Positions 1 to 8,374 of a DNA stretch of 64,000 bases are shown one piece after another (the stretch's first letter is position 1; the number at the start of each line of letters is the position of its first letter). The stretch is from Streptomyces venezuelae (GTDB lineage: Bacteria > Actinomycetota > Actinomycetes > Streptomycetales > Streptomycetaceae), in NCBI RefSeq assembly GCF_008642335.1, contig NZ_CP029191.1:3968001-4032000 (forward strand). The letters are read 5' to 3'. The notes under the pieces are model-generated. The model made no database searches. It was not told the DNA's origin and saw only the letters and a list, made by a program, of their open reading frames with translations. Made by a program: the position numbers and the translations under genes.

Positions 1-861
1 CGAGACCGTCAGGAGCCGGATGCCGTGCTCCCGGGCGACCCGGGGCAGCAGCGTGGTGAACCGCGCGAAATCGACCGCCTGGATGCGCAGGGCGCCCTCC
101 TTGAGGTCGACTTCGATGCCGGCCGTGGAGGGGTCGGCGATCAGCGCGGCGGCCAGGGCGCGGTCGTCGCTGGAGCGGATCAGGTAGCGGTGGGGCCGGT
201 CGGTCATGAGCCGGCGGATGCGGCGGAAGTCACCGCTGGCCGCGTGGCGCCCGGCGACGATCACCTCGATGTGCGAGGCCAGTTGCTCGACCTCTTCGAG
301 GATGTGCGAGGAGAAGAGGACCGTGCGGCCCTGGTCCCCCATGGTCCGCAGGAGCTCCATCAGCTGCATGCGCTGACGCGGGTCCATGCCGTTGAAGGGC
401 TCGTCGAGCAGCAGCACCGCCGGGTCGTGGACCAGGGCGGACGCCATCTTCACGCGCTGGCGCATGCCCTTGGAGTACGTGGAGATCTTCCGGTCCTGCG
501 CGTACTCCATCTCGACCGTGGCCAGTGCCTTCTTGGCGGCCCGTTCGTCGAGTCCGTGCAACTCGGCGTTGGCGACGACGAACTCGCGGCCCGTGAGGAA
601 GTCGTACATGGCCTCCCGCTCGGGGACGATGCCGATGTCCTTGTAGATCTGTTCGTTCCGCCAGATCGGCTTGTCGTCGAGGGTGACGCTGCCGGTGGAG
701 GGGGCGAGGAAGCCGCCCATCATGTTGATGAGGGTTGATTTGCCCGCGCCGTTCGGGCCGAGGAGGCCCGTGACGCCGGGGCCGATGTTCATGGTGATGT
801 CGTTGACGGCCACCACGTTCCCGAACCAGCGGGAGGCATGGTCAATATTGATCGTGCTCAC
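1..861 (-). CDS. ABC transporter ATP-binding protein (3' end outside window)
   Basis: ATPase subunit of an ABC-2 type exporter, cytoplasmic face of the membrane. The frame is open from a GTG at 861 to the window edge (287 codons), so the C-terminus is missing. Walker A GPNGAGKST (Lys41), signature YSKGMRQRV and Walker B VLLLDEP are all readable. The GTG overlaps the stop of the upstream permease in a GTGA junction, which implies translational coupling. It is a diverged copy of the ATPase at 1739-2794, so the operon carries two ATPases. The substrate cannot be read from sequence. Confidence 0.9.
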   Translation of the reverse strand, partial: MSTINIDHASRWFGNVVAVNDITMNIGPGVTGLLGPNGAGKSTLINMMGGFLAPSTGSVTLDDKPIWRNEQIYKDIGIVPEREAMYDFLTGREFVVANAELHGLDERAAKKALATVEMEYAQDRKISTYSKGMRQRVKMASALVHDPAVLLLDEPFNGMDPRQRMQLMELLRTMGDQGRTVLFSSHILEEVEQLASHIEVIVAGRHAASGDFRRIRRLMTDRPHRYLIRSSDDRALAAALIADPSTAGIEVDLKEGALRIQAVDFARFTTLLPRVAREHGIRLLTVS

Positions 862-1742
862 AGCCCGACCTTTCGGTAGCGGCGCATCATCGCGCCGTAG
901 CAGCCCGCGATGAGGCCGAGGACGACGACTACGTAGACGACGCCCACGCCGGACGAGGGGCCTTCCCCTCCGGGGAAGGCGGAGGTCGCGCCGAGGAACG
1001 CGGTCTGGACGCCGTCGATGAGCGTGATCGGCGAGAAGAGCCCGAGCCAGCTGATGGCGTCGGCGCTGCTGTCCTGCGCGAACGCGATGGACTGGACCGT
1101 GGACACCGCTCCGTAGGTGATGGTCAGGACGGCGATGACGGCGGCGATGCCGAAGCCGCGGCGGGGGGTGATCGCCGAGATGACGAGGGCGATGCCGGAG
1201 AAGAGCAGGGAGAGCAGCGCCACGGAGACCAGTCCCTGGGCGAACCCCTTGCTCTGGTCGACGAAGTCGAGCTTGGCGAGAAGCGCCCCTGCGTAGAGCA
1301 CGAGGAGCGGGGCGGCCGTGAGGACGAAGAGGGCGGAGGTCATCGCGGCGAACTTCGCCAGGACGTAGTCACCGCGCTCGATGGGCCGTGAGAAGTAGAG
1401 CGGGACGGTCTTGAAGCGCAGGTCGCGCGACACGGTCTGGGGGGCCTGGGCGGCCAGGAAGAGGCTGATGACGGCCTGCATGACGATGGCGTAGCGCGTG
1501 TAGTCCACGGGGAGGTCGTCGGCCTTGGTGGCCACGGCGACGGCCACCATGATCGCCGCGGGCAGGCACATCACCGCGAAGAGGATCATCGGCAGGACCT
1601 TGGACTTGGCGGAGCGCCCGAGTCCGTACGCGCCGCGCAGGCTCTGCGAGAAGAGCGAGCGGCGGGCGTAGGCGCGGCCGAGGCGGGGGCCGTCGTAGTT
1701 CCGGTAGCCGATGTTGTGGATCTGGGTGGACTCGGTGCTCAT
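858..1742 (-). CDS. ABC-2 type transporter permease
   Basis: Integral membrane protein of 294 aa with about six hydrophobic segments, the first near residues 50-70. The N-terminus is cytoplasmic, hydrophilic and arginine-rich. It sits between two ATPase genes and overlaps each by 4 bp, so the three form one minus-strand operon. ABC-2 permeases of this size pair with a single-domain ATPase to export drugs, peptides or lipids. Nothing here identifies the substrate. Confidence 0.85.
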   Translation of the reverse strand: MSTESTQIHNIGYRNYDGPRLGRAYARRSLFSQSLRGAYGLGRSAKSKVLPMILFAVMCLPAAIMVAVAVATKADDLPVDYTRYAIVMQAVISLFLAAQAPQTVSRDLRFKTVPLYFSRPIERGDYVLAKFAAMTSALFVLTAAPLLVLYAGALLAKLDFVDQSKGFAQGLVSVALLSLLFSGIALVISAITPRRGFGIAAVIAVLTITYGAVSTVQSIAFAQDSSADAISWLGLFSPITLIDGVQTAFLGATSAFPGGEGPSSGVGVVYVVVVLGLIAGCYGAMMRRYRKVGL

Positions 1743-2794
1743 CGCGCCCCTCCCTCCTTGTGCGGTGCGGCGGCGGTGGCGGCCTGCTGTGCGGAAGCGG
1801 CCTCCTGTGCGGCGGCGGTGGCGGCCCAGGCGGCCGCGCGCTCGGTCACGGGCTCCTGTTGCGGCTCGTCCTTGAAGACCTCCGCGATGTGGTGCCTGCG
1901 CTGTTCCATGCGGACCAGGCCGAGGCCGAGGTCGGCGACGAGGTCGCGCACGATGTCGTACGTCTCCTCGCCCTCCGCGGTGAGCAGGATCGTGTGCCCG
2001 GCACCGGGCAGTTCACCGCCGGTCTCCGTGTCGATGCCGCGCGTCCGCAGCGCGTCGCGCAGCGCTTGGGTGCCGTCGGCGTGTTCGTCGTTGTCCGTGA
2101 CCTCGACGGCGAGCGTCGTCGTGGTCTGGGTGAAGTCGGTGGTGGAGCTGGACCGCAGGAGCTTGCCGCCGTCGATGACGACGACGTGGTCGCAGGTGCG
2201 TTCCAGCTCGCCGAGGAGGTGCGAGGTGACGAGGACCGAGATGCCGAAGTCGGTGTGGACGCGGCGGATCAGGCCGAGCATCTCGTCGCGTCCGACCGGG
2301 TCGAGGCCGTTCGTCGGCTCGTCGAGGAAGACCAGCTGGGGGTCGTGGACGAGCGCCTGAGCGAGCTTCACGCGCTGCTTCATGCCGGTCGAGTAGCCGC
2401 CCATGGGGCGGTACCGCTCTTCGTAGAGCCCGACGTGGCGCAGGGTGTCCGCGGTGCGTTCGCGGGCGGCCGTGGGCGGGAGGCCGGACATGCGTGCCAT
2501 GTGGACGACGAACTCGGTGGCCGAGACGTCGGGGGGCAGGCAGTCGTGTTCCGGCATGTATCCGACGCGCTCGCGGATCTCGCCGCCGCGGGTGGCGACG
2601 TCGAGTCCCAGCACGGCGGCGCGGCCCTCCGTGGCGGGGGACAGACCCAGCAGGATCTTGATCAGTGTGGACTTGCCGGCTCCATTGGCTCCGACGAGTC
2701 CGGTCACACCGGGCCCGATATCCATGGAGAGCCGGTCAAGCGCGGTCACCCTCGGGAACCGCTTGCTCAGGCTTTCGGTCGCGATCACAGTCAC
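1739..2794 (-). CDS. ABC transporter ATP-binding protein
   Basis: First gene of the transporter operon, 351 aa from GTG 2794. An ATG at 2857 gives 21 more residues, but these (with a Gly-Leu-Thr-Thr-Arg-Cys stretch) look like non-coding DNA and the ABC domain begins directly at residue 3. Walker A GANGAGKST (Lys41), signature YSTGMKQRV, Walker B LVFLDEP. The C-terminal 120 residues form the accessory domain of BcrA/CcmA-type ATPases and end in an Ala-rich tail. The last codons overlap the permease start. Confidence 0.88.
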   Translation of the reverse strand: MTVIATESLSKRFPRVTALDRLSMDIGPGVTGLVGANGAGKSTLIKILLGLSPATEGRAAVLGLDVATRGGEIRERVGYMPEHDCLPPDVSATEFVVHMARMSGLPPTAARERTADTLRHVGLYEERYRPMGGYSTGMKQRVKLAQALVHDPQLVFLDEPTNGLDPVGRDEMLGLIRRVHTDFGISVLVTSHLLGELERTCDHVVVIDGGKLLRSSSTTDFTQTTTTLAVEVTDNDEHADGTQALRDALRTRGIDTETGGELPGAGHTILLTAEGEETYDIVRDLVADLGLGLVRMEQRRHHIAEVFKDEPQQEPVTERAAAWAATAAAQEAASAQQAATAAAPHKEGGAR

Positions 2795-3048
2795 GGTTCG
2801 ACCGTAGTGGCGCACACCACATCGGGTCGTCAGACCATGGGCTTGGCCCGCCCTCACTCTGGAGTATTACGGGCCCGTAAGGGTCGTCCTGAAGTCGACC
2901 CCTGGGGGTTCTTCCGGACCTTCCCCGCAGGGTTGGACAGAACTATTGACGTAGCCGCCGGGCATTGTCACATTCATCAGTGTCAAGTTACGACCGCGTA
3001 CGGCGATGGACCGGACACGGGAAGACCGGACTCGGGACGGACGGTGGC

Positions 3049-3900
3049 ATGACCTCAGCAGTGGCAGGCGAACTCTCCGCGGAACTGCGGGGGTTCAGAG
3101 AGGTTCAGACTCTGGCGTACGCATGCGCGGAGGCGGTCGCGGCACAACTCAAGCCGGGCGTGACGGAGCGCGAGGCGGCGCGGATGCAGCGCGAGTGGTT
3201 GCGCGAGCGGGGCGTGCGGGACTGGTTCCATCTGCCGTTCGCCTGGTTCGGCGACCGCACGGCGTTCGTGAACTTCCGTGTCCCGCTGCAGTTCTTCCCC
3301 ACCAACCGCAGGCTGGAGCCGGGGATGCCGTTCATCCTCGACATGGCCCCGGTGTACAAGGGATTCACGGCGGACATCGGCTACTCCGGCTGTCTCGGCC
3401 TCAACCCGGTGCACGACAAGCTCCTCGCCGACCTGGAGGCGCACCGCGAGCTGATCCTGCGCGAGGTCCGCGAGCGCCGCCCGCTGCGGGAGATCTACGA
3501 GGACGTGGACCGCCTCATGGTCCGCCAGGGGTACGCGAACCGGCATCGGGCGTATCCGTTCGGCGTCATCGCGCACAAGGTCGACCGGGTCAAGGAGCGC
3601 CGGCTCACCCCGCACCTGTTCGGGTTCGGCACGCAGTCGCTGAAGGGCCTGGCGAGCGACGCCCTGCACGGGCACCGGGACGGCTGGTCGCCGCTGTGGT
3701 CCCCGTACAAATTCTCCGACCACCCGCCCCGTCAGGGGCTCTGGGCGGTCGAACCGCACCTCGGATTCAGGGGTACGGGCGCCAAGTTCGAGGAGATCCT
3801 GGTCGTCACCGACTCCAAGGACCCCGAGCAGAGCGCGTTCTGGCTGGACGACGACCTGCCGCATGTGCGGCGCTGGGCTGAGGAGAGGGCCGCCGCATGA
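3049..3900 (+). CDS. M24 family (aminopeptidase P / pita-bread fold) protein
   Basis: 283 aa from ATG 3049; an upstream ATG at 2965 would add 28 unlike residues. The metal ligands of the M24 fold are recognisable: Asp and Asp in LDMAPVYKGFTADIG, a His in the VIAHKV region, and Glu residues in VEPHLG and KFEEILVVTD. It is therefore probably a functional metallohydrolase acting on Xaa-Pro or related amide or C-N bonds. The usual GHG(I/V)G around the ligand His is not conserved, so the substrate may be unusual. It is the first gene of a coupled operon: its stop overlaps the next start as ATGA. Confidence 0.8.
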   Translation: MTSAVAGELSAELRGFREVQTLAYACAEAVAAQLKPGVTEREAARMQREWLRERGVRDWFHLPFAWFGDRTAFVNFRVPLQFFPTNRRLEPGMPFILDMAPVYKGFTADIGYSGCLGLNPVHDKLLADLEAHRELILREVRERRPLREIYEDVDRLMVRQGYANRHRAYPFGVIAHKVDRVKERRLTPHLFGFGTQSLKGLASDALHGHRDGWSPLWSPYKFSDHPPRQGLWAVEPHLGFRGTGAKFEEILVVTDSKDPEQSAFWLDDDLPHVRRWAEERAAA

Positions 3901-5714
3901 CGACCGGAGACATCACCGAGGGCACCGGCAAGAGCCCGGGCGGGGGCACTGGCAGGGGGCTGCGGGACGCGCGTGAGCGCTGGGTGCGGACGGGGGGCGT
4001 GGAGCTGTGCGTCGCCGAGCTCGGCGACCCGGAGCGGCCCACGGTCCTCCTTGTGCACGGCTATCCGGACTCCAAGGAGGTCTGGTCCGAGGTCGCCGAG
4101 CGCCTGGCCGACCACTTCCACGTCGTGCTGTACGACGTCCGGGGACACGGCAGGTCGACGGCTCCGCGGCCGCTCCGCGGCGGCTTCACCCTGGAGAAGC
4201 TGACCGACGACTTCGTGGCGGTCATCGACGCGGTCAGCCCGGACAGGCCGGTGCACGTGGTCGGGCACGACTGGGGCTCGGTGCAGTCCTGGGAGTTCGT
4301 CACGGTCAAGCGGACCGAGGGCCGCATCGCGTCCTTCACGTCGATGTCGGGACCGTCGCTCGACCACTTCGGCCACTGGATCAAGAAGCGCGTATCGCGG
4401 CCGACCCCACGCAAGGTGGGCCAACTCCTCGGCCAGGGCGCCAAGTCCTGGTACGTGTACATGCTGCACACCCCGGTCCTGCCCGAGCTCGCCTGGCGCG
4501 GCCCGCTCGGCAAGCAGTGGCCGAAGATCCTGCAACGCATGGAGAAGGTCCCCGCGGGCGACTACCCGACGGCGTCGCTGCCCCAGGACGCCGCACACGG
4601 CGCCTGGCTCTACCGGGACAACGTCCGCGCACGCCTGCGCAGGCCGCGCACCGATGCGTACGCGCACGCGCCCGTGCAGCTCATCACGCCCTCCGGGGAC
4701 ATCTTCCTGTCCGAGCGGCTCTACGACGAGCTGGAGTTGTGGGCCCCGCAGCTCGTCCGGCGCACCCTGCCGGCCAAGCACTGGGTGCCGCGCACCAGGC
4801 CCGACCGGCTGGCGGCGTGGATCGGTGAGTTCGTGACGGCCAACGAGGACGGCTTGCCCTCCAAGGTGAGTTCGGCCACCGGCAAGCACGCCGACCGGTT
4901 CGGCGGCCAGCTCGTCCTGGTCACCGGGGCGGGCAGCGGCATCGGACGGGCCACCGCCTTCGCGTTCGCCGAGGCGGGTGCGCGCGTGGTGGCCGTCGAC
5001 CGGGACGCGGAGAGCGCGGCCCGCACGGCGGAGATGTCCCGCCTGATAGGCGCCCCGGACGCCTGGGGCGAGGCGGTCGACGTCTCCGACGAGCAGGCCA
5101 TGGAGAAGCTCGCGGCCCGGGTCGCCGCGGAGTACGGCGTGGTGGACGTCCTGGTGAACAACGCGGGCATCGGCCTCGCCGGCTCCTTCCTCGACACGAC
5201 GGGCGACGACTGGAAGAAGGTCCTCGACGTCAACCTGTGGGGCGTGATCCACGGCTGTCGGCTCTTCGGCAAGCAGATGGCCGAGCGCGGGCAGGGCGGC
5301 CACATCGTGAACACCGCGTCGGCCGCGGCGTACCAGCCGTCCAAGAGCCTTCCCGCCTACAGCACCTCGAAGGCCGCGGTCCTGATGCTCAGCGAGTGCC
5401 TGCGCGCGGAGCTCGCGGACCAGGGCATCGGTGTCTCCGCGATCTGCCCGGGCTTCGTGAACACCAACATCACGTCGACGTCCCGTTTCGTGGGCGTCGG
5501 GGCGGAGGAGGAGAAGCGCCGCCAGAAGAAGTCCGCCCGGCTGTACGGCCTGCGGAACTACCCGCCGGAGAAGGTCGCCGACGCGATCCTGCACGCCGTC
5601 GTCAAGAACCAGGCGGTGGTCCCGGTCACCCCCGAGGCGCGCGGCGCCCGCTTCATGTCGCGCCTCAGCCCGAAGGCCTTGCGCGCGATCGCCCGATTGG
5701 AGCCGCCGTTGTGA
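3897..5714 (+). CDS. Alpha/beta-hydrolase (epoxide hydrolase-like) fused to short-chain dehydrogenase, EphD-like
   Basis: 605 aa with two catalytic domains. Residues about 30-315 are an alpha/beta hydrolase of the epoxide hydrolase type: HGYP at 54-57, nucleophile Asp125 in GHDWG, putative catalytic His295. Residues about 336-605 are an SDR: TGAGSGIG at 343-350, NNAG near 421, Ser475, and Tyr488-x3-Lys492. This architecture matches EphD of mycobacteria (fused epoxide hydrolase and SDR). Hydrolysis of an epoxide or ester followed by oxidation of the alcohol is inferred. The start overlaps the M24 gene (ATGA) and the stop overlaps the next gene (GTGA). Confidence 0.87.
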   Translation: MTTGDITEGTGKSPGGGTGRGLRDARERWVRTGGVELCVAELGDPERPTVLLVHGYPDSKEVWSEVAERLADHFHVVLYDVRGHGRSTAPRPLRGGFTLEKLTDDFVAVIDAVSPDRPVHVVGHDWGSVQSWEFVTVKRTEGRIASFTSMSGPSLDHFGHWIKKRVSRPTPRKVGQLLGQGAKSWYVYMLHTPVLPELAWRGPLGKQWPKILQRMEKVPAGDYPTASLPQDAAHGAWLYRDNVRARLRRPRTDAYAHAPVQLITPSGDIFLSERLYDELELWAPQLVRRTLPAKHWVPRTRPDRLAAWIGEFVTANEDGLPSKVSSATGKHADRFGGQLVLVTGAGSGIGRATAFAFAEAGARVVAVDRDAESAARTAEMSRLIGAPDAWGEAVDVSDEQAMEKLAARVAAEYGVVDVLVNNAGIGLAGSFLDTTGDDWKKVLDVNLWGVIHGCRLFGKQMAERGQGGHIVNTASAAAYQPSKSLPAYSTSKAAVLMLSECLRAELADQGIGVSAICPGFVNTNITSTSRFVGVGAEEEKRRQKKSARLYGLRNYPPEKVADAILHAVVKNQAVVPVTPEARGARFMSRLSPKALRAIARLEPPL

Positions 5715-6643
5715 GCGCGGAGAGGGAGCCGGGCACAGGCGCCGAGGAGCACTACGCGATCGTGCCGCGCCGGGTCTCGTTCGACTGGGACGGGACGCCG
5801 CTGCACTGGATACCGGACGAGCCGACCGCCACGCACGTCATCAACGTTCTGCATCTGCTGCTCCCGGCGGGGGAGCGGTGGTTCGTGAAGGTCTTCAAGG
5901 AGGGCCTGCCGCTGATCACCGATCCGGTGCTGCGGGGCGACGTGAAGGGGTTCATGGGCCAGGAGGCCACGCACAGCGTGCAGCACGCGCACGTGCTGGA
6001 CCACCTGGCGGCCCAGCGCCTCGACACCGCGGCCTTCACGAAGTACGTCGACTTCCTCTTCGAGAAGCTCCTCGGGGAGAGGCCGCCACTGGGGGCTCCG
6101 GTGCCGGCGCAGGAGTGGCTGCGCTTCCGGCTGTCGATCATCGCCGCCATCGAGCAGTTCACGGCGGTCCTCGGCAACTGGGTCCTGCACGCCGAGGGCC
6201 TCGACCGCGCGGGGTCCGACGAGGTGATGCTGGACCTGCTGCGCTGGCACGGCGCGGAGGAGGTCGAGCACCGCGCGGTCGCCTTCGACATGTTCCAGCA
6301 CTGCGGTGGGCAGGGCCTGCCCCGGTATGCCCGACGCGTCGCGGGCATGACGGTCACGGCGCCGGTGATGCTGTACCTGTGGGTGTGGGGCACCGCCTAC
6401 CTGATCCGCCACGACCCTCAACTCGCGGGCCGGGTGCGGTACTCACTGGCCGAGCACAACCGGGCGGTCCGGAAGGGCCTGCTGCCCGCCTGGCGTGAGC
6501 TCGGCGCGGCGATACCGCGCTATCTGCGGCGGTCGTACCATCCCTCGCAGGAAGGCTCGTTGCGCAAAGCGGTCGAGTATCTGGCCCAGTCGCCCGCGGC
6601 GCGGGTGGCGGCGGGCGCGATCGGCCGGACGGCCACCGGCTAG
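5711..6643 (+). CDS. COG3687/PF10118-type protein with ferritin-like di-iron motif
   Basis: 310 aa from GTG 5711, coupled to the stop of the EphD-like gene. It resembles the family named 'predicted metal-dependent hydrolase'. The visible residues point elsewhere: Glu55, E85-x-x-H88, Glu148 and E184-x-x-H187 form the full E..ExxH..E..ExxH pattern of non-heme di-iron carboxylate proteins (ferritin-like oxygenases, desaturases). A hydrophobic stretch near residues 212-232 may touch the membrane. Context suggests an oxidising step before or after the epoxide hydrolase/dehydrogenase. The di-iron reading is my inference from spacing and order of the residues. Confidence 0.75.
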   Translation: MSAEREPGTGAEEHYAIVPRRVSFDWDGTPLHWIPDEPTATHVINVLHLLLPAGERWFVKVFKEGLPLITDPVLRGDVKGFMGQEATHSVQHAHVLDHLAAQRLDTAAFTKYVDFLFEKLLGERPPLGAPVPAQEWLRFRLSIIAAIEQFTAVLGNWVLHAEGLDRAGSDEVMLDLLRWHGAEEVEHRAVAFDMFQHCGGQGLPRYARRVAGMTVTAPVMLYLWVWGTAYLIRHDPQLAGRVRYSLAEHNRAVRKGLLPAWRELGAAIPRYLRRSYHPSQEGSLRKAVEYLAQSPAARVAAGAIGRTATG

Positions 6644-6692
6644 GCCGGTCGCACGGGGGCTTCGGCACGAGTCATCACGGAGGACGGGCAGC

Positions 6693-7598
6693 GTGGAGTA
6701 CCGCATCGAGGATCTGGCGCACCACAGCGGTGCGACGGTCCGGACCATCCGCGCCTATCAGGACCGCGGTCTGCTACCCCGCCCGGAGCGCCGCGGTCGG
6801 GCCAACGTGTACGGGGACGCGCACCTGGCACGGCTGCGGCAGATCGCTGACCTGCTGGAGCGCGGTTACACCCTGGCCTCCATCAAGGAGCTCCTGGAGG
6901 CCTGGGACGCCGGGCGCGGCCTCGGCGGGGTGCTCGGCCTGGTCGCCGAGGTCGACGGGCCGTGGACGGACGAGAAGGCCGACCGGATCACCCGGGCCGA
7001 GCTCGACGCGGCGTTCGGCGGCACCCCGGACGAGGCGGCGGTGGCCGACGCGGTCGCTCTGGGTGTCCTGGAACCGGTGCCGGGGCGCGAGGACGAGTAC
7101 CTGGTACCGAGCCCTCAAGAGCTTTCCGTGGCCGTGGAGTTGTACGCGGCCGGCGTTCCGCTGCTCGCGATTTCGGGGCACTTGCGGGAGTTGAGGGGTC
7201 AGGTCGAGCACATAGCCTCTCGTTTCCTGGAGTTCACGACCGAGCACGTCTTCGCGCGCTACCTCGACCATCACCCGCCGACGGAAGCGGACGCGGCCGA
7301 GGCGGCCTCCCTCGTACGCAAATTGCGACCACTGGCCCAGCAGTCGGTCGACGCCGAACTGGCGCGGGCCATGCGGCTGTTCGCGACGAAGCATCTGCGG
7401 CAGCACTTGGAGGCGGGAGCGGTGCTGCCCGCGGCAGAAGAGCCGCAGTATGTGGCGCTACCCGCCTCGACAATGCGGGCTGTCCAGGCGTTGGTTGGGG
7501 AGGAGGGCGCGGCGGCTTTCATCGCGGCTGCCGCCGAACGCGAGGTGCAAAAACGGACTTTGGACGCCCTTGCGTCAAATGTGCGCATCGAAGGGTAA
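6693..7598 (+). CDS. MerR family transcriptional regulator
   Basis: 301 aa from GTG 6693, preceded by GGAGG at 6679-6683, which decides the start. The N-terminal winged helix (YRIEDLAHHSGATVRTIRAY) is typical MerR, followed by a long helical C-terminal region of about 220 residues with no recognised ligand domain and no Cys cluster, so a metal sensor is unlikely. It lies 49 bp after the di-iron gene on the same strand and may control that operon. Confidence 0.85.
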   Translation: MEYRIEDLAHHSGATVRTIRAYQDRGLLPRPERRGRANVYGDAHLARLRQIADLLERGYTLASIKELLEAWDAGRGLGGVLGLVAEVDGPWTDEKADRITRAELDAAFGGTPDEAAVADAVALGVLEPVPGREDEYLVPSPQELSVAVELYAAGVPLLAISGHLRELRGQVEHIASRFLEFTTEHVFARYLDHHPPTEADAAEAASLVRKLRPLAQQSVDAELARAMRLFATKHLRQHLEAGAVLPAAEEPQYVALPASTMRAVQALVGEEGAAAFIAAAAEREVQKRTLDALASNVRIEG

Positions 7599-7628
7599 GT
7601 TGGGCAAACGCCGTGTAGCGGGCGGCAG

Positions 7629-7682
7629 TTGTCCACAGATTTGTCAACTGACCTGTGGATAACTCGACTTGGTTGTGGATCA
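7629..7682. other. Cluster of three DnaA-box-like sites
   Basis: In the 168 bp between the MerR gene and kptA: TTGTCCACA at 7629-7637 (plus), TTATCCACA read on minus at 7654-7662, and TGATCCACA on minus at 7674-7682. The first two are full matches to accepted Streptomyces DnaA boxes. No promoter or terminator explains the arrangement. DnaA-titrating box clusters outside oriC are known in Streptomyces; function here is inferred. Confidence 0.6.
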
Positions 7683-7766
7683 AACCTTTGGACCGGAATC
7701 TCTCGATGAAAAACCGATGGACGAAAATCGAGTGCGCGGAGAACGAGGGGCCGAGACGCTGAGCGC

Positions 7767-8354
7767 ATGAAAGAAGGACGTCCCGCAGCAAAGGGACCCC
7801 GCACAGCGGACGAACAGCGCACCGTGAAGGTGTCCAAGTACCTGTCGAAACACCTGCGCCACAGCCCCGGCCGGATCGGGCTCACCCTCGACGCGAACGG
7901 CTGGGTGGAGATCGACGCGCTCCTCGCCGCGGCCGCCGCCCACCGCTTCCCCTTCACCCGGGCCGAGCTCGACCACGTGGTGGCCGTCAACGACAAGCAG
8001 CGCTTCGCCGTAGAGGACGGCCGGATCCGCGCGAGCCAGGGCCACTCCGTCGACGTCGACCTGGACCTGCCCCCGGCACCCCCTCCCGCGTACCTCTACC
8101 ACGGCACCGTCGCCGCCCACCTGGCCGCGATCCGCGCCGAAGGCCTGCGCCCCATGAACCGGCACGCCGTGCACCTGTCGCCCGACCGCGAGACCGCGAC
8201 CCGCGTCGGCGCCCGCCGGGGACGGCCCGTCGTCCTGTCCGTCGACGCGGGCGCGATGCACCGCGCCGGGCACGTCTTCCAGGTCAGCGCCAACGGCGTC
8301 TGGCTCACCGCCGCGGTGCCGCCCGGCTTCCTGCGGTTTCCGGGAACGCGCTGA
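7767..8354 (+). CDS. kptA: RNA 2'-phosphotransferase (Tpt1/KptA family)
   Basis: 195 aa, normal length for the family. It transfers a 2'-phosphate from RNA to NAD+, releasing ADP-ribose cyclic phosphate. Seen: the N-terminal SKYLSKHLRH segment with the conserved Arg/His, a winged-helix stretch (LDANGWVEID), LYHGT near residue 110, and VHLSPDRETA followed by VGARRGRPVVL, the NAD-binding half. Bacteria lack the fungal-type tRNA ligase that makes the classical substrate, so its physiological RNA or small-molecule target is unknown. It is a single gene downstream of the DnaA-box cluster. Confidence 0.9.
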   Translation: MKEGRPAAKGPRTADEQRTVKVSKYLSKHLRHSPGRIGLTLDANGWVEIDALLAAAAAHRFPFTRAELDHVVAVNDKQRFAVEDGRIRASQGHSVDVDLDLPPAPPPAYLYHGTVAAHLAAIRAEGLRPMNRHAVHLSPDRETATRVGARRGRPVVLSVDAGAMHRAGHVFQVSANGVWLTAAVPPGFLRFPGTR

Positions 8355-8374
8355 TTCCTGCAATAGATTCGGTC

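Noticed and set aside
25..738. Plus-strand open frame at the left edge
   Set aside because: Antisense of the ABC ATPase, which has intact Walker motifs on the minus strand.
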